A stretch of 64,000 bases of DNA, taken from contig CAITOF010000099.1 of NCBI GenBank assembly GCA_903893945.1, forward strand, positions 1 to 64,000, in the 5' to 3' direction. A program made the translations under genes and the position numbers. Below the pieces are notes generated by a model, which made no database searches, was not told the origin of the DNA, and saw only the letters and a list, made by a program, of their open reading frames with translations. Each line of letters opens with the position of its first letter. The first letter of the stretch is position 1. Origin of the DNA: an uncultured Oxalobacteraceae bacterium (GTDB lineage Bacteria > Pseudomonadota > Gammaproteobacteria > Burkholderiales > Burkholderiaceae_D). Shown piece after piece: positions 52,883-62,108 of this stretch.

Positions 52883-53803
52883 CTAATAAAATTCGGGCAC
52901 GAACATGCTTTCAGGAATGGGGTTGCGTGCATAGTCGTCACTGCGCTGGCGTTCAGGCAGCGTGATGGTCGGATGGACAATCTCTTCATAAGGCATCTGG
53001 TTCAGCAGGTGATGTATGCAGTTCAGCCTTGCCCTTTTCTTGTCATCGGCCTGCACCAGCCACCACGGCGCTTCCTGGATATGGGTGCGCTCCAGCATGA
53101 TTTCCTTGGCCTTGGTGTATTCTTCCCAGCGCCGGCGCGACTCCAGATCCATGGGACTCAGCTTCCACTGTTTTAGCGGATCGTAAATTCGTCCCAGAAA
53201 GCGCACTTCCTGTTCTTCATCCGAAATCGAAAACCAGTACTTGATGACCTGAATTCCCGAACGTACCAGCATGCGTTCAAATTCAGGCACGGTGCGGAAA
53301 AATTCCTCGTACTGGTCATCCGTGCAGAAATTCATCACGCGCTCGACACCGGCGCGATTGTACCAGCTGCGGTCAAACAGCACGATTTCGCCGGCGGCGG
53401 GAAGGTGGGACACATAGCGCTGAAAATACCATTGGGTCCGTTCGCGATCATTGGGAGCCGGTAATGCCGCCACCCGGCAGACACGGGGGTTGAGGCGCTG
53501 CGTAATCCGTTTGATCACGCCACCTTTGCCTGCTGCGTCGCGGCCTTCAAACAAAATCACCACCTTATGACCGGTATGCACCACCCAGTCCTGCAGTTTC
53601 ACCAGTTCTGCCTGCAGACGGAACAGTTCGCGGAAATAGGTGCGGCGGTTTTCCCGGTCTTGCGCCGTGTATTCCGGTGCGCCGCCCTCGGTATAGGCTT
53701 CCAGCGGTCTGTCTTCAACCAGCTCCAGTTCAATCTCTTCGTCATAACTGTCGGAGAGATCACCGCGCATGCGCTTGATTAATTCCTGATTGGATAGTTT
53801 CAT
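52883..53803 (-). CDS. ppk2: polyphosphate kinase 2 (PPK2)
   Basis: 306 residues. Walker A GRDAAGKGGVIKRITQRLNP, DRSWYNRAGVERVM (lid/Walker B-like element with the conserved Arg-Ser-Trp-Tyr-Asn-Arg) and the WKLSPMDLESRRRWEEYTKAK segment identify the PPK2 family, of the size of class I members. It catalyses phosphate transfer between polyphosphate and nucleoside mono/diphosphates. It starts 2 nt after the pit stop and shares a PhoB-box promoter with it. Phosphate import next to polyphosphate metabolism is a coherent functional unit. Confidence 0.94.
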   Translation of the reverse strand: MKLSNQELIKRMRGDLSDSYDEEIELELVEDRPLEAYTEGGAPEYTAQDRENRRTYFRELFRLQAELVKLQDWVVHTGHKVVILFEGRDAAGKGGVIKRITQRLNPRVCRVAALPAPNDRERTQWYFQRYVSHLPAAGEIVLFDRSWYNRAGVERVMNFCTDDQYEEFFRTVPEFERMLVRSGIQVIKYWFSISDEEQEVRFLGRIYDPLKQWKLSPMDLESRRRWEEYTKAKEIMLERTHIQEAPWWLVQADDKKRARLNCIHHLLNQMPYEEIVHPTITLPERQRSDDYARNPIPESMFVPEFY

Positions 53804-53805
53804 GA

Positions 53806-55443
53806 TCAGAACAAATGGGAAAATAACCAGTATAACGAACCCGAAAGCAGAATCGCCGCAGGCAAGGTCAGGACCCAGGCCATCAATAAGTTGCGCAAGG
53901 TGGACATCTGCAAGCCGGAGCGGTTGGCGGCCATCGTACCCGCAACGCCCGAGGATAATACATGCGTGGTCGACACCGGCAACCCGTAAATGTCGGCGGC
54001 ACCAATGGTTAGCATTGCCACCAGTTCGGCAGACGCACCCTGTGCGTAAGTCAGGTGTGTCTTGCCGATTTTCTCGCCAACTGTTACCACAATGCGTTTC
54101 CAGCCCACCATGGTACCCAGACCCAGCGCGATGGCCACTGCCACCTTCACCCAGATCGGAATAAACTTGGTGGCATCATCGATCTGTTTTTTGAACGCCG
54201 TTAAATTGGCCGTCGTCTCCATATCAAGATGGTATGGCGGGTTTTTGCTGATGAAACGGATCGCCTCGGCGGCCAGATACATGTCATTGCGAACGTTGGT
54301 GACATTATCTGCCGACACTTTGGCAAGTGATCCGGAATCGCTGACGCGTTCCCCGATGGACCCGACCAGGGTGGTCAGGGCCGGTATGACACTGGGTGTA
54401 TTTTCCTTGGTTCTTATGTAGGTGACCAGCGTGTCACGCGCTCTTGGCAACGGCAGCGTGACCTTATTGGTGTAATTTTCCAGCGACTGCTGTGTCACTT
54501 TGGCGACCGCCACAAATTGGGTCACATGATCGGCGGGCATGGCGCGATTCAATGCATAGGCAATCGGAACGGTACCGACCAGTATCAGCATGATCAATCC
54601 CATGCCTTTCTGTCCGTCATTGGAGCCATGTGCAAAGGAGACGCCCGTGCAGGTCAGAATCAGCAGGCCGCGAATCCACCATGGGGGTGGCGTGGTGCCT
54701 TTGGGGGCATCGTAAAGCTTCTGGTTCCGGATAAATGCGCGCATGGCCAATAACAGCAACGCGGCACAGACAAAACCCACCAGGGGTGACAGCAGCAGCG
54801 AGTAACCCACTTTGGTTGCCTGTCCCCAATCGACGCCACTGGTGCCATCACGCCCGCGCATCAGGGCATTCGCAATACCGACACCCAGAATCGAACCGAT
54901 CATGGTGTGTGACGATGAGGCGGGCAGACCCAGCCACCAGGTGCCTATGTTCCATAGAATCGCCGCAATCAGCAGGGCAAATACCATCGCAAAGCCCGAT
55001 CCAGTGCCCACCTGCAGGATCAGTTCCACCGGCAGCAGTGAAATAATCCCGAAGGCCACCGTGCCGCTGGACAGCAGCACACCGAGAAAATTGAAGAAGC
55101 CGGACCACATCACGGCAAAATTGGGGGGCAAGGAATGCGTGTAAATGACTGTCGCCACGGCGTTGGCGGTATCGTGGAAGCCATTCACGAATTCAAAACC
55201 GAGCGCAATCAGCAGCGCGACACCCAATAAAAAATACGTCACCCATTCCGTCGAAACGTTGCCCGCTGAAGTCACATCGACTGCCAGACTGAGGATGGTG
55301 TACAGCAGGCCGACTGCCAGCAGCACGAAAAACAGCGCCACCGTCTTGGGACTGGTCTTGTGATTGCTGAAAGAGTGGGAAACGGGGTGGGATAAGGGGA
55401 CTGCGGCGGATAAACCCGCCGCAAATGATTCGCTTGAATCCAT
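53806..55443 (-). CDS. pit: PiT-family inorganic phosphate transporter
   Basis: 545 residues from the ATG 9 nt after GGAG. The two PiT signature repeats are FEFVNGFHDTANAVATVIY and GLPVSTTHVLSSGVAGTMAA (GANDVANA-like Asn/Asp plus STTHV). Roughly ten or eleven membrane helices are interrupted by a ~130-residue soluble loop (~residues 330-460) between the two halves, as in PitA-type carriers. It imports phosphate with protons or metal-phosphate. It is the first gene of the pit-ppk2 operon, with a PhoB box and -10 upstream. Confidence 0.93.
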   Translation of the reverse strand: MDSSESFAAGLSAAVPLSHPVSHSFSNHKTSPKTVALFFVLLAVGLLYTILSLAVDVTSAGNVSTEWVTYFLLGVALLIALGFEFVNGFHDTANAVATVIYTHSLPPNFAVMWSGFFNFLGVLLSSGTVAFGIISLLPVELILQVGTGSGFAMVFALLIAAILWNIGTWWLGLPASSSHTMIGSILGVGIANALMRGRDGTSGVDWGQATKVGYSLLLSPLVGFVCAALLLLAMRAFIRNQKLYDAPKGTTPPPWWIRGLLILTCTGVSFAHGSNDGQKGMGLIMLILVGTVPIAYALNRAMPADHVTQFVAVAKVTQQSLENYTNKVTLPLPRARDTLVTYIRTKENTPSVIPALTTLVGSIGERVSDSGSLAKVSADNVTNVRNDMYLAAEAIRFISKNPPYHLDMETTANLTAFKKQIDDATKFIPIWVKVAVAIALGLGTMVGWKRIVVTVGEKIGKTHLTYAQGASAELVAMLTIGAADIYGLPVSTTHVLSSGVAGTMAANRSGLQMSTLRNLLMAWVLTLPAAILLSGSLYWLFSHLF

Positions 55444-55497
55444 ATGAAATAACTCCGAAAAGAGGGTATGCCGCAATGGCAATACCATAACAGGGCT

Positions 55498-55531
55498 AAT
55501 CTACAGACTCTTTATGACGGTTTTGTGACAG
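55498..55531 (-). promoter_or_regulatory. PhoB box with -10 element upstream of pit
   Basis: On the minus strand CTGTCAC-AAAA-CCGTCAT (55531-55514) is two 7-bp direct repeats separated by 4 A/T bases, the exact architecture of a Pho box (consensus CTGTCAT repeats). Ten bases further on is TAGATT (55503-55498), the position of the -10 in PhoB-activated promoters. The pit start codon is 55 nt further on. Confidence 0.75.
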
Positions 55532-55571
55532 CCGATCCAATTATTCGGCAAGCGCCGGCGATGGGGCTGGA

Positions 55572-55610
55572 ATTGTCTGTTTCTCATGAAAAAATGGGCA
55601 AACAGACAAT
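55572..55610. other. 11-bp perfect inverted repeat downstream of gatB
   Basis: ATTGTCTGTTT and AAACAGACAAT with a 17-nt spacer. It lies about 50 nt after the gatB stop on the minus strand. There is no T-run after it, so it is either a weak terminator/mRNA-stabilising hairpin for gatCAB or an operator near the pit promoter. Confidence 0.5.
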
Positions 55611-55659
55611 ATACCGCAGAGGATTTTGATTAAATAATAACAGCGACGCGGCTGCCTGT

Positions 55660-57120
55660 TCAGGATTTCAACCTGGCCAGCAACAGGGCATTCACCTGGG
55701 CCGGATTACCTTTTCCCCTGGTGGCCTTCATGGCCTGTCCGACAAGGGCATTGAAGGCTTTTTCTTTACCGGCACGGAATTCCTCGACGGACTTTGGATT
55801 GGCGGCCAGAACCTCGTCGATGATTTTTTCCAGTGCGCCCGGGTCGGAAATCTGCTTTAACCCTTTCGCTTCAATGATCGCGTCGGCCAGATTGGCCTCG
55901 CCTGAGGGCGACTGCCACATCGCGGCAAACACTTCCTTGGCGATTTTATTGGAAATCGTGCCGTCGTCAATCCGTTTTAACAGCAAGGCCAGTTGTGCTG
56001 CCGGTACCGGTATGGCGCTGATATCGGTTGCTTCACGATTCAGCGTCGAAGCCACATCACCCATCATCCAGTTGGCGGCAGGTTTGGCCTGGTTGATACC
56101 GGCATGCTGGACGACCGATTCAAAATAGGTGGCTGTCGCTTTGGACTGGGTCAGGACCATGGCATCGTATTCGGACAGGCCAAACTGGTCGATAAAGCGC
56201 GCGCGCATGGCGGCAGGCAGTTCCGGCAGCGCGGATTGCACGCGCCGGATCCACTCGTCGCTGATGACCAGCGGCAGCAGGTCAGGGTCGGGAAAATAAC
56301 GATAATCCTGCGAGTCTTCCTTGCTGCGCATGGAGCGCGTCTGCTTTCGGTCCGGATCATACAGGCGCGTTTCCTGTACCACCGTGCCACCGTCCTCGAT
56401 CAATTCAATCTGGCGGCGAATTTCGATGTTGATCGCCTCTTCCAGGAAACGGAACGAGTTCAGGTTCTTTATTTCGCAGCGCGTGCCAAATTCTTTCTGG
56501 CCGGCCGGGCGGACTGAGACGTTGGCGTCGCAGCGGAACGAGCCTTCCTGCATGTTGCCATCGCATATCCCCAGCCACGTGACCAGCGAATGCAGCGCCT
56601 TGGCGTACGCCACGGCTTCTATGGCGCTGCTCATGACGGGTTCGGTCACAATTTCCAGCAGGGGGGTGCCGGCACGATTCAGATCGATACCGCTCATACC
56701 CTGGTAATCCTCGTGCAGCGATTTTCCGGCATCTTCTTCAAGATGGGCACGGGTCAGCTGTACCGAGCGAATTTCTGATTTGCCATCGCGTTCGAGCGCA
56801 AAACTGACCTGGCCTCCCTGCACCACCGGCAGCTCAAACTGGCTGATCTGATAGCCCTTGGGCAAATCAGGGTAAAAATAGTTTTTGCGCGCGAACACGG
56901 ACCGGGGTGCGATCGTCGCGTTGACGGCGAGTCCGAACTGGATTGCTTTTTCGACGGCACCCCGGTTGAGCACGGGTAACACGCCGGGCAGTGCCAGATC
57001 GACCGGGCTTGCCTGCGTATTCGGTTCAGCACCAAACCGGACTGACGAGCCGCTGAAAATTTTTGATTGGGTTAATAACTGCACATGCGTTTCAAAACCG
57101 ATCACGACTTCCCATTGCAT
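55660..57120 (-). CDS. gatB: Asp-tRNA(Asn)/Glu-tRNA(Gln) amidotransferase subunit GatB
   Basis: 486 residues. The start [20 protein letters not shown] and the motifs [54 protein letters not shown] and [13 protein letters not shown] are all GatB hallmarks; the C-terminal YqeY-like tail is present. GatB kinase activity activates the mischarged tRNA and the ammonia from GatA completes the amidation. Last in the gatC-gatA-gatB operon, 24 nt after gatA. Confidence 0.97.
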   Translation of the reverse strand: MQWEVVIGFETHVQLLTQSKIFSGSSVRFGAEPNTQASPVDLALPGVLPVLNRGAVEKAIQFGLAVNATIAPRSVFARKNYFYPDLPKGYQISQFELPVVQGGQVSFALERDGKSEIRSVQLTRAHLEEDAGKSLHEDYQGMSGIDLNRAGTPLLEIVTEPVMSSAIEAVAYAKALHSLVTWLGICDGNMQEGSFRCDANVSVRPAGQKEFGTRCEIKNLNSFRFLEEAINIEIRRQIELIEDGGTVVQETRLYDPDRKQTRSMRSKEDSQDYRYFPDPDLLPLVISDEWIRRVQSALPELPAAMRARFIDQFGLSEYDAMVLTQSKATATYFESVVQHAGINQAKPAANWMMGDVASTLNREATDISAIPVPAAQLALLLKRIDDGTISNKIAKEVFAAMWQSPSGEANLADAIIEAKGLKQISDPGALEKIIDEVLAANPKSVEEFRAGKEKAFNALVGQAMKATRGKGNPAQVNALLLARLKS

Positions 57121-57144
57121 AGAAATAGCCCTCTTTAACCTGAA

Positions 57145-58602
57145 TTAACCGGTAGGTAATTGTTTGTGCCACGTGGTGGCTGACTGATACTGGTGTGCCA
57201 CGCCAAGTAACCGGGCTTCACTGAAATAATTGCCGATCAACTGCAAGCCGACAGGGCGATGGGCATTTTTTTCGCCCTGGCCAAAACCGCAGGGAATCGA
57301 CATGCCCGGCAGGCCGGCCAGACTTGTTGAAAGGGTAAAAATATCGGCCAGATAATTCGCAACCGGATCGTCCGCCTTGTCGCCCAGATCCCAGGCAACG
57401 GTGGGCGCAACCGGGCCCATGATGACGTCACACTGCTTGAAAGCCGACTGAAAATCATCGGCAATTAACCGGCGAATTTTCTGCGCCTGCAGATAATAGG
57501 CATCGTAATAGCCGTGTGACAGGACATAGCTGCCCACCAGGATGCGGCGTTTGACTTCAGGCCCAAAACCTTCGGTCCGGGATTTTTTGTACATGTCGGT
57601 TAACCCGTCGTAGTGCGCCGCGCGGTGACCGTAGCGCACACCGTCAAACCGGCTCAGATTGGAGGACGCCTCGGCGGGCGCGATGACGTAGTAAACCGGA
57701 ATCGACAGTTCGGTTTTCGGCAGCGTAATATCCACCAGGATCGCGCCCAGTTCTTCGTATTTGGCAAGTGCGGCACGAACAGCGTGTTCGACATCGCTGG
57801 CAATACCGGTGCTGAAAAATTCACGTGGCACACCGATGCGCAGGCCCTTGACCGGGGTGTTCAGATCACGCTGAAAATCTTCGGCCGGATGGGCCAGGCT
57901 GGTCGAGTCGCGCGGATCAAATCCGGCCATGCTGTTCAGCAGCAGCGCACAATCTTCAGCGGTCTGCGCGATCGGGCCGCCCTGATCCAGCGATGACGCG
58001 AACGCAATCATGCCGAAGCGCGACACGCGTCCATAGGTCGGTTTGATGCCAGTGACGCCACAGAACGAAGCTGGCTGGCGGATCGAGCCGCCGGTATCGG
58101 TGGCCGTTGCCGCAGGGCTCAGCCGCGCGGCAATGGCGGCCGCAGAGCCGCCCGAGGAACCGCCCGGGACGGCCGTCGTGTCCCACGGGTTTTTAACCGG
58201 ACCAAAAAAGGAGTTCTCATTGGCTGAACCCATTGCGAATTCATCGCAATTCAATTTCCCCAGAGTCACCATGCCGGCCTGCCGGAAGCGTTCCACCACA
58301 GTGGCATCAAAGGGACTGGTGTAATTGGCCAGCATTCTTGATCCCGCCGTCGAGCGCCAGCCACGCGTCACAAAGATATCTTTATGCGCAACCGGTATGC
58401 CGGCCAGTTTATGCGGATTGGCACCCGCCAGCAGCCTGTCTGCCTCGGCGGCCTGGGCCAGGGTCAGGGCTGGATCAACATGGGTGTACGCATTCAGATC
58501 GGACGCCGCGATCCGCGACAGAAAATGGGTGGCCAGTTCGGTCGCTGAAAGCTGTCTGCTGTGCAGCAGTTCAGAGAGCGCAGTGATAGTCTTGGTATGC
58601 AT
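57145..58602 (-). CDS. gatA: Asp-tRNA(Asn)/Glu-tRNA(Gln) amidotransferase subunit GatA
   Basis: 485 residues. The amidase-signature triad is intact: Lys in [10 protein letters not shown], the cis-Ser in [10 protein letters not shown] and the nucleophile in the glycine-serine run [16 protein letters not shown]. GatA releases ammonia from glutamine for transamidation of Glu-tRNA(Gln) or Asp-tRNA(Asn). It begins 58 nt after gatC. Confidence 0.97.
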   Translation of the reverse strand: MHTKTITALSELLHSRQLSATELATHFLSRIAASDLNAYTHVDPALTLAQAAEADRLLAGANPHKLAGIPVAHKDIFVTRGWRSTAGSRMLANYTSPFDATVVERFRQAGMVTLGKLNCDEFAMGSANENSFFGPVKNPWDTTAVPGGSSGGSAAAIAARLSPAATATDTGGSIRQPASFCGVTGIKPTYGRVSRFGMIAFASSLDQGGPIAQTAEDCALLLNSMAGFDPRDSTSLAHPAEDFQRDLNTPVKGLRIGVPREFFSTGIASDVEHAVRAALAKYEELGAILVDITLPKTELSIPVYYVIAPAEASSNLSRFDGVRYGHRAAHYDGLTDMYKKSRTEGFGPEVKRRILVGSYVLSHGYYDAYYLQAQKIRRLIADDFQSAFKQCDVIMGPVAPTVAWDLGDKADDPVANYLADIFTLSTSLAGLPGMSIPCGFGQGEKNAHRPVGLQLIGNYFSEARLLGVAHQYQSATTWHKQLPTG

Positions 58603-58660
58603 AAATTCAAATGGGGGGAACGGTAAATTGCACTAGAAAACAGGAAGGCGATGAAGCCAC

Positions 58661-58963
58661 TTATTCGATGACCTTGGGAACCAGATACAGCCCGTCCTGG
58701 GTGGCCGGTGCGCACTGCTGGTAGGCATCGCGGTGATCGGTTTCGGTCACGACATCGTCGCGCAGGCGCAGCGCCAGATGATCAGTGACCAGCGCAAACG
58801 GATGACTGAGCGGTTCGATCCCCGCGGTGTCGATCGCCTGCATTTTTTCAACAAGCGAGAAAATGCCATTGAGCTGCTCCAGCGTTTTGCCGGCTTGCTC
58901 AGGCGATAATTCGAGATGCGCCAGATGGGCGATACGGGTAACGTCAGACTGGGTGAGGGACAT
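58661..58963 (-). CDS. gatC: Asp-tRNA(Asn)/Glu-tRNA(Gln) amidotransferase subunit GatC
   Basis: 100 residues from the ATG reading [20 protein letters not shown], the usual GatC opening; nine more upstream codons in frame (to 58990) are not conserved. The small subunit stabilises the GatA-GatB complex. The core includes [29 protein letters not shown], seen as [15 protein letters not shown] and GIEPLSHP. First gene of the operon, divergent from mreB. Confidence 0.96.
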   Translation of the reverse strand: MSLTQSDVTRIAHLAHLELSPEQAGKTLEQLNGIFSLVEKMQAIDTAGIEPLSHPFALVTDHLALRLRDDVVTETDHRDAYQQCAPATQDGLYLVPKVIE

Positions 58964-60407
<1,444 letters not shown>

Positions 60408-60430
60408 GGTCGACCCGCTGCAGTTCTTTA

Positions 60431-60478
60431 AAAAAACAGCAATAAAGTGCCGGCGCGGGCGTCGTATTGCTGTTTTTT
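60431..60478 (+). terminator. intrinsic terminator between mreB and mreC
   Basis: AAAAAACAGCAATA (60431-60444) and TATTGCTGTTTTTT (60465-60478) form a perfect 14-bp stem with a 20-nt loop, ending in a run of T that doubles as the U-tract (7 T at 60473-60479). It sits 24 nt after the mreB stop and 65 nt before mreC. Confidence 0.85.
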
Positions 60479-60542
60479 TATACCCTGGCGGGTAAGGGAT
60501 AGTTCAGTGCCCGTCATTATTTTGTAATGTAAATCAATCACG

Positions 60543-61574
60543 ATGGAATACAGCCCACCACCACTGTTCAAGCAAGGCGCGTCGGCGCGGGTCAAGGTGG
60601 CCTTCTTTTCTCTGGTCGCCATTATGCTGTTGGTGATTGATGCACGACTTCAAACGCTTTATTTCGTCAGGCAGGTCGTGAGTTCAGCGCTTTATCCCCT
60701 CCAGATGCTGGCGCTTGTGCCGCGTGATGTGGCACACGATATGGGTGATTATTTCACCCGGCTTGCCACGCTGGAAAAAGAAAATGCCACGCTCAAACGC
60801 ACCCAGCTGCTGCAATCGCTCAGCGTCCAGCAGGACGAGCAGCTGAAACTCGAAAATAACCAGTTGCGCCGGTTGCTGACCACCAGTGAAACCGTACCGG
60901 TCAAATCGCTGCTGGCCGATATACTTTATGACGCGCGCGACAGTTTTACCCGCCGTGTCATTTTAAACCGCGGTCTGAAACACGGTATTGCGCTCGGGCA
61001 GCCGGTCATTGACGACCAGGGCGTCGTCGGTCAGATAACCCGGGCGTTCCCCCTGACCTCGGAAGTCACGCTGCTGACCGACAAAGATCAGGCCATACCG
61101 GTGCAGGTGCAGCGCAATGGATTGCGCAGTGTTGTGTATGGCAAGGGTCAGGTTGGCAATCTGGAGTTGCGTGTCCCAAGCAATGCCGATATCAAGGCCG
61201 GCGATATTCTGGTAACGTCAGGCATAGACGGCATTTACCCGCCCGGTTTGCTGGTGGCGCGCGCGAACGTGGTCGACAATAACGCGACCACCATGTTTGA
61301 ACGCATCGCCTGTCTGCCGTTCGCCGGACTGGACCGTCACAGGGAAGTTCTGGTTCTGATGGTCGACACCCATATTGAAGCGCGGCCGGATGACGACGAA
61401 GGCAAACCCAAAAAAATCATCCGACGGGTCACGCGTGACAGCGCTGAATCGACTGAAACGCTGAAGAACCGGGATGACAGGGATGTGTCCGCGGACGGCG
61501 AGGCACCCAGAGAGGTGGCCAATGATCCGACGAAGGACACGACCAGAGCAAAAGCGAAAGGCTCCCGACCATGA
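60543..61574 (+). CDS. mreC: rod-shape determining protein MreC
   Basis: 343 residues. The N terminus MEYSPPPLFKQGASARVK is the form found in Burkholderiales MreC. One membrane helix (residues ~18-38) is followed by a coiled coil (LATLEKENATLKRTQLLQSL) and the two beta domains (ILYDARDSFTRRVILNRG, QPVIDDQGVVGQI, DILVTSGIDGIYPPGLLVA). A ~60-residue charged tail follows. It is the bitopic periplasmic scaffold of the elongasome. The stop overlaps mreD by 4 nt. Confidence 0.96.
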   Translation: MEYSPPPLFKQGASARVKVAFFSLVAIMLLVIDARLQTLYFVRQVVSSALYPLQMLALVPRDVAHDMGDYFTRLATLEKENATLKRTQLLQSLSVQQDEQLKLENNQLRRLLTTSETVPVKSLLADILYDARDSFTRRVILNRGLKHGIALGQPVIDDQGVVGQITRAFPLTSEVTLLTDKDQAIPVQVQRNGLRSVVYGKGQVGNLELRVPSNADIKAGDILVTSGIDGIYPPGLLVARANVVDNNATTMFERIACLPFAGLDRHREVLVLMVDTHIEARPDDDEGKPKKIIRRVTRDSAESTETLKNRDDRDVSADGEAPREVANDPTKDTTRAKAKGSRP

Positions 61575-62083
61575 ACCAGCCCCATTACATCTTGCTGCCG
61601 GTCAATCCATTTTTTATTGTGGTCAGCCTGCTGGTGACCTTCCTGCTGAATTTTCTGCCCTGGGGATCGACCGGTGGCATTCCCGATTTTGTTGCACTGA
61701 CCCTGGTTTTCTGGAGCATACACCAGCCACGCAAAGTGGGCATAGGTGTTGCCTTTGCGATGGGCCTGCTGATGGATGTACATACCGCAACGCTGCTAGG
61801 CGAAAATGCGCTGGCTTACACACTGCTGACCTATTTCGCAATCACCATACATCGCCGGGTACTGTGGTTCACCCCGATGACCCAGGCACTCCACGTATTT
61901 CCCCTGTTTCTGTTTTCCCAGATCATTCGCGCGGTGATCCAGTTCACCGTCAACCGAAAATTTCCAGGCTGGCTGTTTTTTGCCGAAAGTATTTTTACAG
62001 CGGCGTTATGGCCGCTCGCGTCGTGGATATTGCTGGCGCCGCAGCGGCGTGCTGTGGACCGCGACGACACGCGCCCGATCTGA
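61571..62083 (+). CDS. mreD: rod-shape determining protein MreD
   Basis: 170 residues, five predicted membrane helices. VNPFFIVVSLLVTFLLNFLPW at the N terminus and VGIGVAFAMGLLMDVHTATLLGENALAY are typical of MreD. It acts with MreC and RodA/PBP2 in the inner membrane. It overlaps mreC by 4 nt and precedes mrdA by 25 nt. Confidence 0.95.
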   Translation: MNQPHYILLPVNPFFIVVSLLVTFLLNFLPWGSTGGIPDFVALTLVFWSIHQPRKVGIGVAFAMGLLMDVHTATLLGENALAYTLLTYFAITIHRRVLWFTPMTQALHVFPLFLFSQIIRAVIQFTVNRKFPGWLFFAESIFTAALWPLASWILLAPQRRAVDRDDTRPI

Positions 62084-62108
62084 TGACTATTTGCCCGGCC
62101 ATTAAAGC

